Source: JAFGCL01 sp964492335 (lineage in GTDB: Bacteria; Chloroflexota; Dehalococcoidia; UBA2247; RBG-13-53-26). From it: 64,000 bases of DNA. The position numbers and the translations under genes are program-made. Where the stretch lies: contig CAZBJX010000009.1 in NCBI GenBank assembly GCA_964492335.1, forward strand, positions 1 through 64,000. Reading direction: 5' to 3'. Each line of letters opens with the position of its first letter. Position 1 is the stretch's first letter. Shown one piece after another: positions 24,832 to 33,459 of this stretch. A model generated the notes under the pieces. That model was not told the origin of the DNA, made no database searches, and saw only the letters and a list, made by a program, of their open reading frames with translations.

Positions 24832-25524
24832 CTAGCTCCCTGCGAGAATAATCCTGGTGCGATGGACCAGGCCGGGGTACGCCTTCAGCCCCAGCGCCGC
24901 GGTGACCTGCTCGGGGCGGCCGGTGCCCTGGGAGTCGCACCGCAGCCTCATGCCCAGGGTGGCCTGGCCCTCCTGCCACTCCTCCAGCCGCAGGTCCTCG
25001 ATGAGCGGCCTCAGATCATAGTGCCTGGGGCCCGTATCCCTCATGTGGTGCCAGGGCAGCTTCCGGGCCCGGAGGGTGGCGGCTATGGCATCCCTGACCT
25101 CCTTCTCCGGCCCTTCCGACCCCACCCGGACGCGGTAGTCGATGAAGCGGGCCAGCGACTGGAGCGAGGGAGCGGCCAGCGCCACCTGCTGGACCTCCAT
25201 GACCTCTATCCCCGGCGGCAGCTGGGGCCCGGTCTGCTTCAGGAGGAAGTGGGGGGACACGCCCTTCCTGACGACGACATCCATGAGCTCCGCTTCACTG
25301 GTAACGCCGATGGGAAGGGGCACGGCCAGCGAGATCCGGGGATGGGGCGAGAAGCCCTCCGAGTAGGCCATCGGCATCCCGGCCCGCCGCAGGGTCCTTT
25401 CCCAGAGCCGCATGAGGTCAAGATGAGAGATATACTTCAGTTGTTCGCCGCGGGAGAACCTGAGCCTGAGACGCTGCACGGCTCCATAATACCTTCGCCC
25501 TCCTCGTTGGGTCAAATGTGACAT
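24832..25524 (-). CDS. TIGR03936 / DUF2344 radical SAM-associated protein
   Basis: The product of up to 230 residues has the family core QRLRLRFSRGEQLKYISHLDLMRLWERTLRRAGMPMAYSEGFSPHPRISLAVPLP. These proteins are encoded with, or fused to, a B12-binding radical SAM partner; here that partner is not in view. The true start may be the GTG at 25478-25480 (VQRLRLRF), because the upstream ATG overlaps the rel 5' region on the other strand. Function is unknown; a link to rRNA or tRNA modification is often suggested. Confidence 0.82.
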   Translation of the reverse strand: MSHLTQRGGRRYYGAVQRLRLRFSRGEQLKYISHLDLMRLWERTLRRAGMPMAYSEGFSPHPRISLAVPLPIGVTSEAELMDVVVRKGVSPHFLLKQTGPQLPPGIEVMEVQQVALAAPSLQSLARFIDYRVRVGSEGPEKEVRDAIAATLRARKLPWHHMRDTGPRHYDLRPLIEDLRLEEWQEGQATLGMRLRCDSQGTGRPEQVTAALGLKAYPGLVHRTRIILAGS

Positions 25525-25527
25525 ATC

Positions 25528-25556
25528 TTGACGCGTATTTGCGCCGGACCTATACT
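25528..25556 (+). promoter_or_regulatory. Near-consensus rel promoter
   Basis: TTGACG (25528-25533), a 17-nt spacer and TATACT (25551-25556) place the transcript start near 25563. That argues for translation from the GTG at 25566 on a leaderless mRNA. Confidence 0.7.
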
Positions 25557-25565
25557 CGAGCTAGA

Positions 25566-27701
25566 GTGGAGGTTTCTCACCTTCTGGAGCTGACCCGCGC
25601 CTACCTGACCTCGGACAAGCTGGCCCTCATCAGGCAGGCCTACGACTTCGCCCTCAAGGCCCACGAGGGCCAGCTGCGACGGTCCGGAGAGCCCTACATG
25701 CAGCACCCGCTGGAGACTGCGGCCGTCCTGGCGGACCTCAAGCTCGACGCCACCTCCATCGCGGCCGCCCTCCTTCATGACGTCCCCGAGGACTGCGGCG
25801 TGCCCCTGGAGGAGATCGAGCGCAAGTTCGGCCGGGACGTGGCGCAGCTGGTGGACGGGGTCACCAAGTTGAGCCACATCTCGGGGCAGGTCGCCCAGAA
25901 GCCCACCCGCGACGACCTGCAGGCGGAGAGCCTGCGCAAGATGCTGGTGGCCATGGCCGAGGACCTGAGGGTGGTCTTCATCAAGCTGGCCGACCGCCTG
26001 CACAATATGCGCACCCTGGAGGCCCTGCCGCTGGCCAGGAGGCGGGCCGTCGCCCGGGAGACCATGGAGGTCTACGCCCCGCTGGCCCACCGCCTGGGCA
26101 TAGGCAAGATGCAGTCGGAACTGGAGGACCTGGCCTTCTACAACCTCGAGCCGCTCAAGTACCGCCATGTCAAGCACCTCCTGACCCGGCGCGAGGCCGA
26201 GCAGGAGCTGCTGGTCAGGGAAGCCGTGGACACGCTGGAGAAGGAACTGGCCAAAGCGGGGCTCAAAGCCAGGGTGTCCGGCCGCTCCAAGAGCGTGTAC
26301 AGCATCCACCGCAAGATGGAGCGCTACGCCCAGCTGGGGCGCAACCTGGATGACATCCACGACATAATCGCCATCAGGGTGCTGGTGGACAAGGTGGAGG
26401 AGTGCTATCACGCCCTGGGGATTGTGCACAGCTTCTGGCACCCCATCGCCGCCGAGTTCAACGACTACATCGCCACCCCCAAGGAAAACGGCTACCGCTC
26501 TCTGCACACCACCGTGATGTGCTTCAATGTCCCCCTGGAGGTTCAGATCCGGACCCACGAGATGCACGAGAATGCCGAATACGGCCTGTCCGCGCACTGG
26601 GTGTACAAGGAAGGCGTCAAGCAGGACGAGTTCGGCCAGCGCATAGCGCGGCTGCGCCAGCTGCTGGAGTGGCACAAGGAGATATCGGGCACCGCTCAGT
26701 TCCTGGAGCTGGTGCGGGCCGACGTCTTCCAGGACCAGGTCTTCGTGTACACGCCGAAGGGCGACATCAAGAACCTGCCCGCCGGCTCCACGCCGGTGGA
26801 CTTCGCCTATGCCATCCACTCGGGCGTGGGCCACCGGTGCATCGGCGCCAAGGTGAACGGCAAGCTGGTGCCGCTGACCACCTACCTGCGCAACGGGGAC
26901 ACGGTGGAGGTCCTGGTGGGCAAGCCCGACAAGGGGCCGAGCCGCGACTGGCTGAACCCCCACCTGGGATACGTCAACACCTCCCGCGCCAGGGAGAGGA
27001 TACGGCAGTGGTTCAAGAAAGAGGCCAGGTCGGACAACATCGACAGGGGGCGGGAGATCCTGGAGAAGGAAGCCAAACGGCTGAGGATGGACCTGGGGAA
27101 CCGGGAGGAGCTGGCCCGCTCCTTCAAGCACGAGTCCGCCGATGACTTCTACGCCGCCATCGGCTACGGCGATCTGAGCGCCACGCAGGTCACCCTGAAG
27201 CTGGCGGCGCAGCAGGAGCAGCCCAAGATCAAGGGGCCGCTGCCGGCATCCACCACCAGCTCCCTGGGCGTGAAGGTGATGGGCTCCGGCGATCTGCTCA
27301 CCAGGCTGGCCCGGTGCTGCGGCCCGCTGCCCGGGGACGACATCGTGGGCTACATCACCCGCACCACCGGGGTGACCGTGCACCGCAAGGACTGCCCCAA
27401 CGTGGTCAACGAAAAGGAGCGGGAGAGGCTGGTGGGCGTGGAGTGGGGGCGGACGGACCAGCTGTACCCCGTGTGGGTCAGGGTGGACGCCTGGGACCGG
27501 GTGGGGCTGGTGCGGGACATCACCACTGTGGTCTCAAACGAGGGCGTGAACATATCGTCCATGAGGTCCCAGGCGCACGGCGACAACTCGGCCTCCGTCT
27601 TCCTCACCGTGGAGACCAGGGGAGTGGCCCAGCTCTCCCGCCTGCTCACCAAGATCGAGGGGATCGGCGGGGTGATCAACGTGGTGCGGGGGAGCGAGTA
27701 G
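25566..27701 (+). CDS. rel: Bifunctional (p)ppGpp synthetase/hydrolase, Rel/SpoT type
   Basis: The 711-residue protein makes and degrades (p)ppGpp. The HD hydrolase domain has HPLETAAVLADL and the HDVPEDC motif; the synthetase domain has GRSKSVYSIHRKM, DIHDIIAIRVLVD and NGYRSLHTTV. A TGS domain follows (VFVYTPKGDIKNLPAGSTPVDFAYAIHS) and a C-terminal ACT domain (DITTVVSNEGVNISSMRS). HDVPED differs from the usual HDVVED only conservatively. I chose the GTG at 25566 because the promoter covers the upstream in-frame codons, down to a GTG at 25518. Confidence 0.93.
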   Translation: MEVSHLLELTRAYLTSDKLALIRQAYDFALKAHEGQLRRSGEPYMQHPLETAAVLADLKLDATSIAAALLHDVPEDCGVPLEEIERKFGRDVAQLVDGVTKLSHISGQVAQKPTRDDLQAESLRKMLVAMAEDLRVVFIKLADRLHNMRTLEALPLARRRAVARETMEVYAPLAHRLGIGKMQSELEDLAFYNLEPLKYRHVKHLLTRREAEQELLVREAVDTLEKELAKAGLKARVSGRSKSVYSIHRKMERYAQLGRNLDDIHDIIAIRVLVDKVEECYHALGIVHSFWHPIAAEFNDYIATPKENGYRSLHTTVMCFNVPLEVQIRTHEMHENAEYGLSAHWVYKEGVKQDEFGQRIARLRQLLEWHKEISGTAQFLELVRADVFQDQVFVYTPKGDIKNLPAGSTPVDFAYAIHSGVGHRCIGAKVNGKLVPLTTYLRNGDTVEVLVGKPDKGPSRDWLNPHLGYVNTSRARERIRQWFKKEARSDNIDRGREILEKEAKRLRMDLGNREELARSFKHESADDFYAAIGYGDLSATQVTLKLAAQQEQPKIKGPLPASTTSSLGVKVMGSGDLLTRLARCCGPLPGDDIVGYITRTTGVTVHRKDCPNVVNEKERERLVGVEWGRTDQLYPVWVRVDAWDRVGLVRDITTVVSNEGVNISSMRSQAHGDNSASVFLTVETRGVAQLSRLLTKIEGIGGVINVVRGSE

Positions 27702-27714
27702 GGGCGGCGAGGGA

Positions 27715-27873
27715 AATAGAAATCTCGGGTGACCTCCCCAGCTTCCTGATCTTGGTTTGCCTTCGAAGCCTTTTCGGCTTCTGCTCGATCCCCGAGTGAG
27801 CCTGGTGGTGTTACCCTACCTCTATTGCTCCGGCTTTCCTGGTCTCTTTAGCTGGTTTGACCACCCGAGAAGG
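27715..27873 (-). ncRNA. Structured non-coding RNA, family unknown (possibly 6S-like)
   Basis: A near-perfect promoter on the minus strand starts a transcript near 27873 that runs into the 3' end of rel and contains no open frame. A closing stem TCTCGGGTG/CACCCGAGA (27862-27870 with 27723-27731) and a second helix CCAGCT/AGCTGG enclose a large unpaired bubble, then a GCC/GGC step and three inner hairpins, including GAAGCC-GAAAA-GGCTTC. A U-rich tail (TTTCTATTTCC) follows. The free-standing, strongly promoted rod with a central bubble resembles 6S RNA, but the branched end is unusual. Confidence 0.55.
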
Positions 27874-27879
27874 ACTCTC

Positions 27880-27907
27880 ATTATAGCCACGCCCGCTGCG
27901 GTGTCAA
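27880..27907 (-). promoter_or_regulatory. Consensus promoter of the ncRNA
   Basis: Both hexamers are perfect: TTGACA (27902-27907) and TATAAT (27880-27885) on the minus strand, with a 16-nt spacer. It is the strongest promoter I see in the window. Confidence 0.75.
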
Positions 27908-28087
27908 GGGGCCTCAGGGCCATCCGCCGGCGTCCACGGCCAGTGGCGGCAGCATTTCCGGGCATTAGCCTCGCGGGCATATCCCTTTTGCTCCGTCTTT
28001 TTCGCGCTTCCGCCGTCCAGTGATCAAGGGATTGATGCCCGGCCGGCTTTCGTGCCACAATACCGTCACGGCCCCCGGGGCCCGGCA

Positions 28088-29335
28088 ATGTCACAAGACG
28101 TCTACAGCCTGATGCAGCAGCGCCTCCCTGAGGAGGCGCTGGCCCTGGTGCGCCGGGCCGGCGCCCTGGCGGCCGCGCGCGGCCTGGAGATCTGCCTCGT
28201 GGGCGGGGTGGTGCGGGACATCCTCCTGGGCCGGTCGAGCTCGGACCTGGATCTGGTGGTAGAAGGGGATGCCATCGGGCTGGCGGAGGCGCTGGCCGGA
28301 CAGACCGGAGGCAAGCTGGTGGTCCACCGCCGCTTCGGCACCGCCAAGGTCCGCTGCGGGATGCAGGCCATCGACCTGGCCATGGCGCGGGCCGAGACCT
28401 ATGCCCGCCCCGGCGCGCTGCCCACGGTGCGGGCGGGGTCCCTCCGGGAAGACCTGGCCCGGCGGGACTTCACCATCAACGCCATGGCCCTGAGGCTTGC
28501 GCCCGACGGCCCGGGGGACTTGGTGGACCCCTTTGGCGGGCGGCGGGACCTGGAGGGGAGGACCATCCGCATCCTCCACGACCGCAGCTTCACCGATGAC
28601 GCCACCCGCATGCTGCGCGCCGTCCGCTACGAGCAGCGCTTCGGCTTCCGCCTGGAGGAGGCCACCGAGAAGCTCCTGCGCCGCGATGTGCGCCGGCTGG
28701 GCACCATATCGGGCGACCGAATAAGACACGAGCTTGACCTGATACTGAAGGAAGAGCTCCCGGAGAAGGCCCTCCTGCGGGCCGGGCAGCTGGGCCTGCT
28801 GGCCCGGGTCCATCCCGCCCTTCGGGCCGGCCCCTGGCTCGCGCCCATGTTCGAGAGGGCGCGCGACGTGGCCCCGACTGTCCCGCCGGCCCTCTACTAC
28901 GCCCTCATGACCAGCCGGCTCGATCCGGCGGAGTGCGCGGACTTCATCCTCAGCCTCAAGACGCCCGCCGCCGTCTCCCGGGCCATCCTGGACTCCGCCC
29001 TGCTGCGAGAGCGCCTGACGCAGCTGGAAGGCCCCGGGCTGCCGCCCAGCGCCATCTGCGCCCTGCTGGACGAATACCGGCCGATATCAGTCCTGGCCTG
29101 CGCCATCGCCGAGAAGCGCAAGTCCAGGCAGGGCCTGCTCCTGCGCTACCTGACCGAGTGGCGACAGGTCCGCCCGGTGCTGGACGGCGACGACCTTCGC
29201 CGGATGGGGGTGCCGCCCGGGCCCCTGATAGGAGGCGGGCTGGAGGAACTGCGAAGGGCCCGGCTGGATGGTATCATAGAAGGCCGGGAAGGCGAAGAGG
29301 CGCTGGTGCGGGAGTGGCTGTCCCGGGGGAGGTAG
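28088..29335 (+). CDS. CCA tRNA nucleotidyltransferase / poly(A) polymerase family protein
   Basis: The 415-residue class II nucleotidyltransferase has the active-site signature LVGGVVRDILLGRSSSDLDLVVEG near residue 35, the RRDFTINAMALRL motif near 135, DPFGGRRDLEGRTIRILHDRSFTDDATRMLRAVRYEQRF and a helical C-terminal body. It adds CCA to tRNA or A to RNA; one-domain assignment by eye is not safe. Two tRNAs in this window have encoded CCA and one tRNA-Cys does not, so CCA addition is needed. Confidence 0.88.
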   Translation: MSQDVYSLMQQRLPEEALALVRRAGALAAARGLEICLVGGVVRDILLGRSSSDLDLVVEGDAIGLAEALAGQTGGKLVVHRRFGTAKVRCGMQAIDLAMARAETYARPGALPTVRAGSLREDLARRDFTINAMALRLAPDGPGDLVDPFGGRRDLEGRTIRILHDRSFTDDATRMLRAVRYEQRFGFRLEEATEKLLRRDVRRLGTISGDRIRHELDLILKEELPEKALLRAGQLGLLARVHPALRAGPWLAPMFERARDVAPTVPPALYYALMTSRLDPAECADFILSLKTPAAVSRAILDSALLRERLTQLEGPGLPPSAICALLDEYRPISVLACAIAEKRKSRQGLLLRYLTEWRQVRPVLDGDDLRRMGVPPGPLIGGGLEELRRARLDGIIEGREGEEALVREWLSRGR

Positions 29336-29336
29336 C

Positions 29337-29570
29337 ATGGAACAAGAAATGTGCTGCGTCTGCGGCGAGGCCCTGGATGACGATAACGTATCCCGCTGCC
29401 GCCTCTGCGGCGGGAGCTTCCACCTGGCCTGGTCCACCGGGCCCGGCATCAAGGAGTGCGGCTCCTACTTCTTTCACGAGCAGACCTGCGGCCTGAGCTT
29501 CGTCTGCGGCAACTGCGAGCCGGACCTGAGGACCGGCCCTCAGCCACCCAGCCAGCTGACCACTTCCTGA
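29337..29570 (+). CDS. Small cysteine-rich zinc-binding protein
   Basis: The 77-residue product has MCCVCGEAL, SRCRLCGGSFHLAW, the single cysteines of KECGSYFFHEQTCGLSFVCGNCEPDL and thus eight or more cysteines plus histidines, a treble-clef or double zinc-ribbon pattern. It begins 1 nt after the preceding gene stop with GGGGGAGG as ribosome site, so it is co-translated with it. Its last 31 nt overlap the 3' end of the DinG-like gene on the other strand. Unknown function. Confidence 0.75.
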   Translation: MEQEMCCVCGEALDDDNVSRCRLCGGSFHLAWSTGPGIKECGSYFFHEQTCGLSFVCGNCEPDLRTGPQPPSQLTTS

Positions 29571-32353
29571 GGCATCTGGCGCAGCCCGCCCCTCTTCACC
29601 GTGCACCTGGGCAGCGAGTCCAGGAAGACCCGGCCGTAGCTCTTGGACTGCACGCGCCTGTCCAGGATGACCACGGCCCCCCGGTCGCTCCAGCTCCGGA
29701 TCAGCCTCCCGAACCCCTGCTTGAACCGCAGCACCGCGCGGGGGACCATGTACTCGTTGAAGGGGTCGTCAAAGAGCTCCGAGCGGGCGGCGAAGATCGG
29801 GTCCGTGGGCACGGCGAAGGGGAGGCGGGTGATAACCAGGACGGAGAGCGCCGGGCCCACCACATCCACCCCCTCCCACATGGCCGACGTGCCGAGCACC
29901 ACCGTGTCCGGGTTGGACCTCAGGTGGTTGAGCACCTTCCGGGGGCTGCCGTCTATTCCCTGGCCCAGGACCAGGATGCCGTCCCGCCCCAGGGTCTCGT
30001 GCACCGCGGCGTGGGCCGTGCGCAGGGCGGCGTGCGAGGTGAACAGGGCCAGGGTCCGCCCGCGGGTGGCCCGGCAGAGCTCGGCCAGGGCCAGGGCCAC
30101 GCCCTGCTGGTAGCCGGGGGTCTCCGGCTCCGGGATGTCCTGCGGAAGGTAGAGCAGGGTGCTGCTCTTGTAGTCGAAGGGAGCCTCGATGGCCAGCTCG
30201 TCGGCCTCGCTGATCCCCAGGGCGTTCTTGACATACCCGAAGCTGCCGCCGGTGGTCAGGGTGGCGCTGGTGAGCACCACCGAGTCCTTCTGGGAGAAGA
30301 GCGTCCTCTCCAGTATCTCGCCCACATGCAGCGGCGCCGCGTGCAGGGACAGCCCGAACTGCGGGCTGAGCACCACCCAGTAGATGGCCCTGGCATCCGG
30401 GCTGGAGATGACCGATTCCAGCTGCGACCGCAGCGTGCGGACCCGCTGCCTCAGGGAGCTCATCTCCGCCAGCAGGGTTGTCAGGTCATGGCCGCCGGTC
30501 ATCTCGTCCATCACGGCGTACAGGTCCCCCAGCCTCTTCTCCACATCCGCCGTCCCCAGGTCGAAGCCCTCCCACACCAGCTCCAGGTCCGTCCACCCGG
30601 GCTGGCCGCGGACGGCCCCGGTGACCCTCAAGTTGGTCTCGTACTCCGGGCGGCCCCCCTTGCGGGCGGACTGCACGAAGGAGCCCAGGGCCTCCACCAG
30701 CGCGGCCGCCTTCTCCCGCGCCAGCCTGGCCCCGTCCTGCAGTCCCTTGAGCATGTCGGTCAGATCCCGCCGCCGGGAGGCGGAAGGCGTGGCGTTGCGC
30801 AGGTGGCCCCGGACCCGGGATCCCAGCCCTCCCCTGTCGCCGAACTGGTCCAGGCAATCGTAGACCTGGTGCTGGGAGACCTGGAAGCCCAGCTGATCGG
30901 TGGCCTCTTCCTCCAGGCGGTGGGCTTCATCCACGATGAGCCGGCGGTACTCCGGCAGCAGGCCTCCGCTCCTGGCCAGGTCCGACAGCAGCAGGGCGTG
31001 GTTGACCACGATCACGTGCGCCCCCTGGGCCAGCTGCCGGGCGCGGTACAGGAAGCACCCGGAGGGGTAGTAGGAGCACCGCGTCGTGACGCAGTTGTCC
31101 TCGGAGGCGCAGGCCCGGGGCCACAGGTCCATCTCGGCCCGGTTGAGGGCCAGCTCCGCCCGGTCCCCGGTGGCCGTGTCGTTCACCCACAGAAGCAGCC
31201 GCAGCAGGAACCGGGCCTCGTCCCAGGGGAGGCCCGGGGTCTGGCGCCAGGAGTTCCAGCGCCGCAGGCAGAGGTAGTTGCTGCGCCCCTTGAGCTGGGC
31301 GATCTGCAGGTCCGCGCCGGCCAGCCGGTGGTGCGCCTTTGCCAGCACCCCCAGCAGGTCCGGGATGTCCTTGCTCATCAGCTGCTCCTGGAGATTGATG
31401 GTGTTGGTGGACACCACCACCGGCGTGGCGTTCTCCAGGGCGAAGACTATTGCCGGCAGCAGGTAGGCCACCGACTTGCCGATGCCGGTGCCGGCCTCCA
31501 CGATCACCTGCTCCCCTTCATTCAGCGCCCGGGCCACCCTCTTCATCATGGACACCTGTCCCGGGCGGTGCTCGAAGCCCGGGAACACCCCGGCCATGGC
31601 CCCGCCTTCTCCCAGGAAGGCCGAGAGCCACTTCACGTCCAGCGCCTTCGCGTCCCCGTCGGGGGCCAGGGGCTTCCTCTCCGGCAGGTGCGCCGGCCGC
31701 GGCTCGAAGCCGGCCTCCCAGGCCTGCCGGTCCCACAGCGAGGTCCGGCCCACCTTCTCCTCCTCCAGGCCGAGGAAGAGGGGGCGCCAGGACCAGCTGG
31801 AGGACGCCGACAGGCGGTTGATCTCAGCCAGCGTCGGCAGGTCCAGAGCGGAGGCCTTCTCCATCAGGGCCAACAGCACGCCCTTGACCGTGATGGCATC
31901 CGCCAGCGCCCGGTGCTGAACGGGGGCGGGAACCTCCAGCTCCCGCGCCAGCGTCCCCAGGGTATAGTCGGGCAGCCGGGGCAGCAGCACGCTGGCCACG
32001 TCCAGCAGGTCGTGGGTGGTGTTGGGGAACTTGAAGCCCTGCGCCCTCAGGAAGTTGAGATCGAAGCCGATGTTCTGCCCCACGATGGGGAGGCCACCGA
32101 TGAAGGACTTCAGCCTCTCCGACACCTCGGAGAAGTCCGGGGCGGCGTCCAGCTCCTCCTGGTTGATGCCCGTCAGGGCGCTGATGCGGTAGGAGAGAGG
32201 GCGGTGGGGGTTCACCAGGAGGTCGAGCGTCTCGATGTCCTCGCCGCCGCGGAACTTGACAGCCCCGATCTCGATGATGGCGTCATCCGCCGAGCTCAGC
32301 CCGGTGGTCTCCAGGTCCAGGGAAACCAGAATTTGATCGCGCAAAAAGTCCAT
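29540..32353 (-). CDS. DinG-like exonuclease and XPD-type helicase fusion
   Basis: The 937-residue protein joins a DEDDh 3'-5' exonuclease (residues about 1-165: SLDLETTGLSSADDAIIEIGA, NIGFDLNFLRAQG, HRALADA) to an SF2 helicase with Walker A VEAGTGIGKSVAYLLPA, DEAH motif IVDEAHRLEEE and GTSAMWEGVDVVGPAL near the end. Four cysteines around SEDNCVTTRCSYYPSGCF fit an XPD-like Fe-S cluster. This is the DnaQ-DinG type found in Gram-positives and Chloroflexi. The ATG at 32353 has AGGA 8 nt upstream. Confidence 0.92.
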   Translation of the reverse strand: MDFLRDQILVSLDLETTGLSSADDAIIEIGAVKFRGGEDIETLDLLVNPHRPLSYRISALTGINQEELDAAPDFSEVSERLKSFIGGLPIVGQNIGFDLNFLRAQGFKFPNTTHDLLDVASVLLPRLPDYTLGTLARELEVPAPVQHRALADAITVKGVLLALMEKASALDLPTLAEINRLSASSSWSWRPLFLGLEEEKVGRTSLWDRQAWEAGFEPRPAHLPERKPLAPDGDAKALDVKWLSAFLGEGGAMAGVFPGFEHRPGQVSMMKRVARALNEGEQVIVEAGTGIGKSVAYLLPAIVFALENATPVVVSTNTINLQEQLMSKDIPDLLGVLAKAHHRLAGADLQIAQLKGRSNYLCLRRWNSWRQTPGLPWDEARFLLRLLLWVNDTATGDRAELALNRAEMDLWPRACASEDNCVTTRCSYYPSGCFLYRARQLAQGAHVIVVNHALLLSDLARSGGLLPEYRRLIVDEAHRLEEEATDQLGFQVSQHQVYDCLDQFGDRGGLGSRVRGHLRNATPSASRRRDLTDMLKGLQDGARLAREKAAALVEALGSFVQSARKGGRPEYETNLRVTGAVRGQPGWTDLELVWEGFDLGTADVEKRLGDLYAVMDEMTGGHDLTTLLAEMSSLRQRVRTLRSQLESVISSPDARAIYWVVLSPQFGLSLHAAPLHVGEILERTLFSQKDSVVLTSATLTTGGSFGYVKNALGISEADELAIEAPFDYKSSTLLYLPQDIPEPETPGYQQGVALALAELCRATRGRTLALFTSHAALRTAHAAVHETLGRDGILVLGQGIDGSPRKVLNHLRSNPDTVVLGTSAMWEGVDVVGPALSVLVITRLPFAVPTDPIFAARSELFDDPFNEYMVPRAVLRFKQGFGRLIRSWSDRGAVVILDRRVQSKSYGRVFLDSLPRCTVKRGGLRQMPQEVVSWLGG

Positions 32354-32595
32354 AGTCACTTCCTGTGGTGTCCGGCCCGGTCCTCGCCACGGCCTGGCGC
32401 TGCAACAGCCATGGGGCGGCTGCCAGCCCTTCCCAGGGGCCCGGGCGCCGGGTGCCCGGGTGCAGCGGTCCACCACGATTATAGTCCCTGGGGCCTCCCC
32501 GGGGAAAGTGCCAGCAGGGCCCGGGCTGCCCTCCCCGGCGGCCGCGGCGACGGGGCCTGCGCCCGTGCGCCGGCCGGGCCGGCCCGGCCGGCGCC

Positions 32596-33459
32596 TCAGG
32601 AAAGGGTGTGGGCCAGCCAGGCCTGCATCCTCTGCCCCTTGAGGTGGCGGACCATCCGCTCCCCTGCATCCCAGCCCGCCACCAGGGTGAACAGCGTGGG
32701 GCCGGCCCCGGCCAGGTGCACCGCGCCGGCGCCGGCTTCCCGCAACCGGCGCCGGTAGCCCGCAAGCCCCGGGAACACGGAATCGGCCAGGGCATCGAAG
32801 GCGTTGAAGCACAGCCTGTTGCCCACCCTGCCCCCTCTCTCCAGGGCGGCCCGCAGCCTCCCGGCATGCTCCCCTCCGGTGAAGGCCGCCGGGTCCAGGC
32901 GGGAGTACATGAGCCGGGTCTTCCCGGGCAGCTCTATCGGGGGCCGCAGCAGGACCAGCCAGGTCCGGGGCGGCGCGGGCAGGTCGGAGACCTTTTCGCC
33001 CCTGCCGGTGGCCAGGGCCGTGGGCCGGCCCCGGACGAAGAAGGGCACGTCGGACCCCAGCTGCGCCGCCATCTCCATGAGCCTGGCCGGGGCCAGGCCG
33101 GCGCCCCACATCCGGTCCAGGGCCAGAAGGGTGGCGGCGGCGTCACTGCTGCCGCCACCCAGCCCGGCGGCCAGCGGAATGCCCTTGGAGAGGGATATGG
33201 CCACGCCGCGGCCGCGGGCGGCCCCCTGCATCAGCCTCGCGGCCCGGTACGCCAGGTTGTTGGGAGAGGCCAGCTCCGCCACGTCGCAGGCCAGCTCGAT
33301 GTCCCGGTGGGGCCGGAAGGTGAGCACATCGCCCAGGCTGATGGACTGCATGACGGTGACCACCTCGTGATAACCGTCCCGGCGGCGGCCCAGGACCTCT
33401 AAGGTGAGGTTGATCTTGGCAGGGGCCTGCCCGATGACCGGCCTCTGCTCAGGGCTCAA
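32596..33459 (-). CDS. ispE: 4-diphosphocytidyl-2-C-methyl-D-erythritol kinase
   Basis: IspE phosphorylates CDP-ME in the non-mevalonate isoprenoid route. The 287-residue GHMP kinase has QAPAKINLTLEVLGRRRDGYHEV at the N-terminus and the ATP loop IPLAAGLGGGSSDAAATLLAL near residue 95, with a C-terminal GAGAVHLAGAGPTLFTLV. It starts at TTG 33459 (GGAG upstream), overlapping the end of rsmA by 11 nt, the usual rsmA-ispE arrangement. Isoprenoid supply is relevant to the phytoene-desaturase-like genes downstream. Confidence 0.92.
   Translation of the reverse strand: MSPEQRPVIGQAPAKINLTLEVLGRRRDGYHEVVTVMQSISLGDVLTFRPHRDIELACDVAELASPNNLAYRAARLMQGAARGRGVAISLSKGIPLAAGLGGGSSDAAATLLALDRMWGAGLAPARLMEMAAQLGSDVPFFVRGRPTALATGRGEKVSDLPAPPRTWLVLLRPPIELPGKTRLMYSRLDPAAFTGGEHAGRLRAALERGGRVGNRLCFNAFDALADSVFPGLAGYRRRLREAGAGAVHLAGAGPTLFTLVAGWDAGERMVRHLKGQRMQAWLAHTLS

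Noticed and set aside
27715..27873. Known riboswitch class (cobalamin, c-di-GMP, guanidine, SAM, glycine)
   Set aside because: None of their conserved cores is present, and no downstream gene is on the same strand to be controlled.
29540..33109. 1189-codon version of the DinG-like gene
   Set aside because: The extra 252 codons overlap ispE and look random. The exonuclease domain starts at MDFLRDQILVSLDLETTG with a ribosome site.
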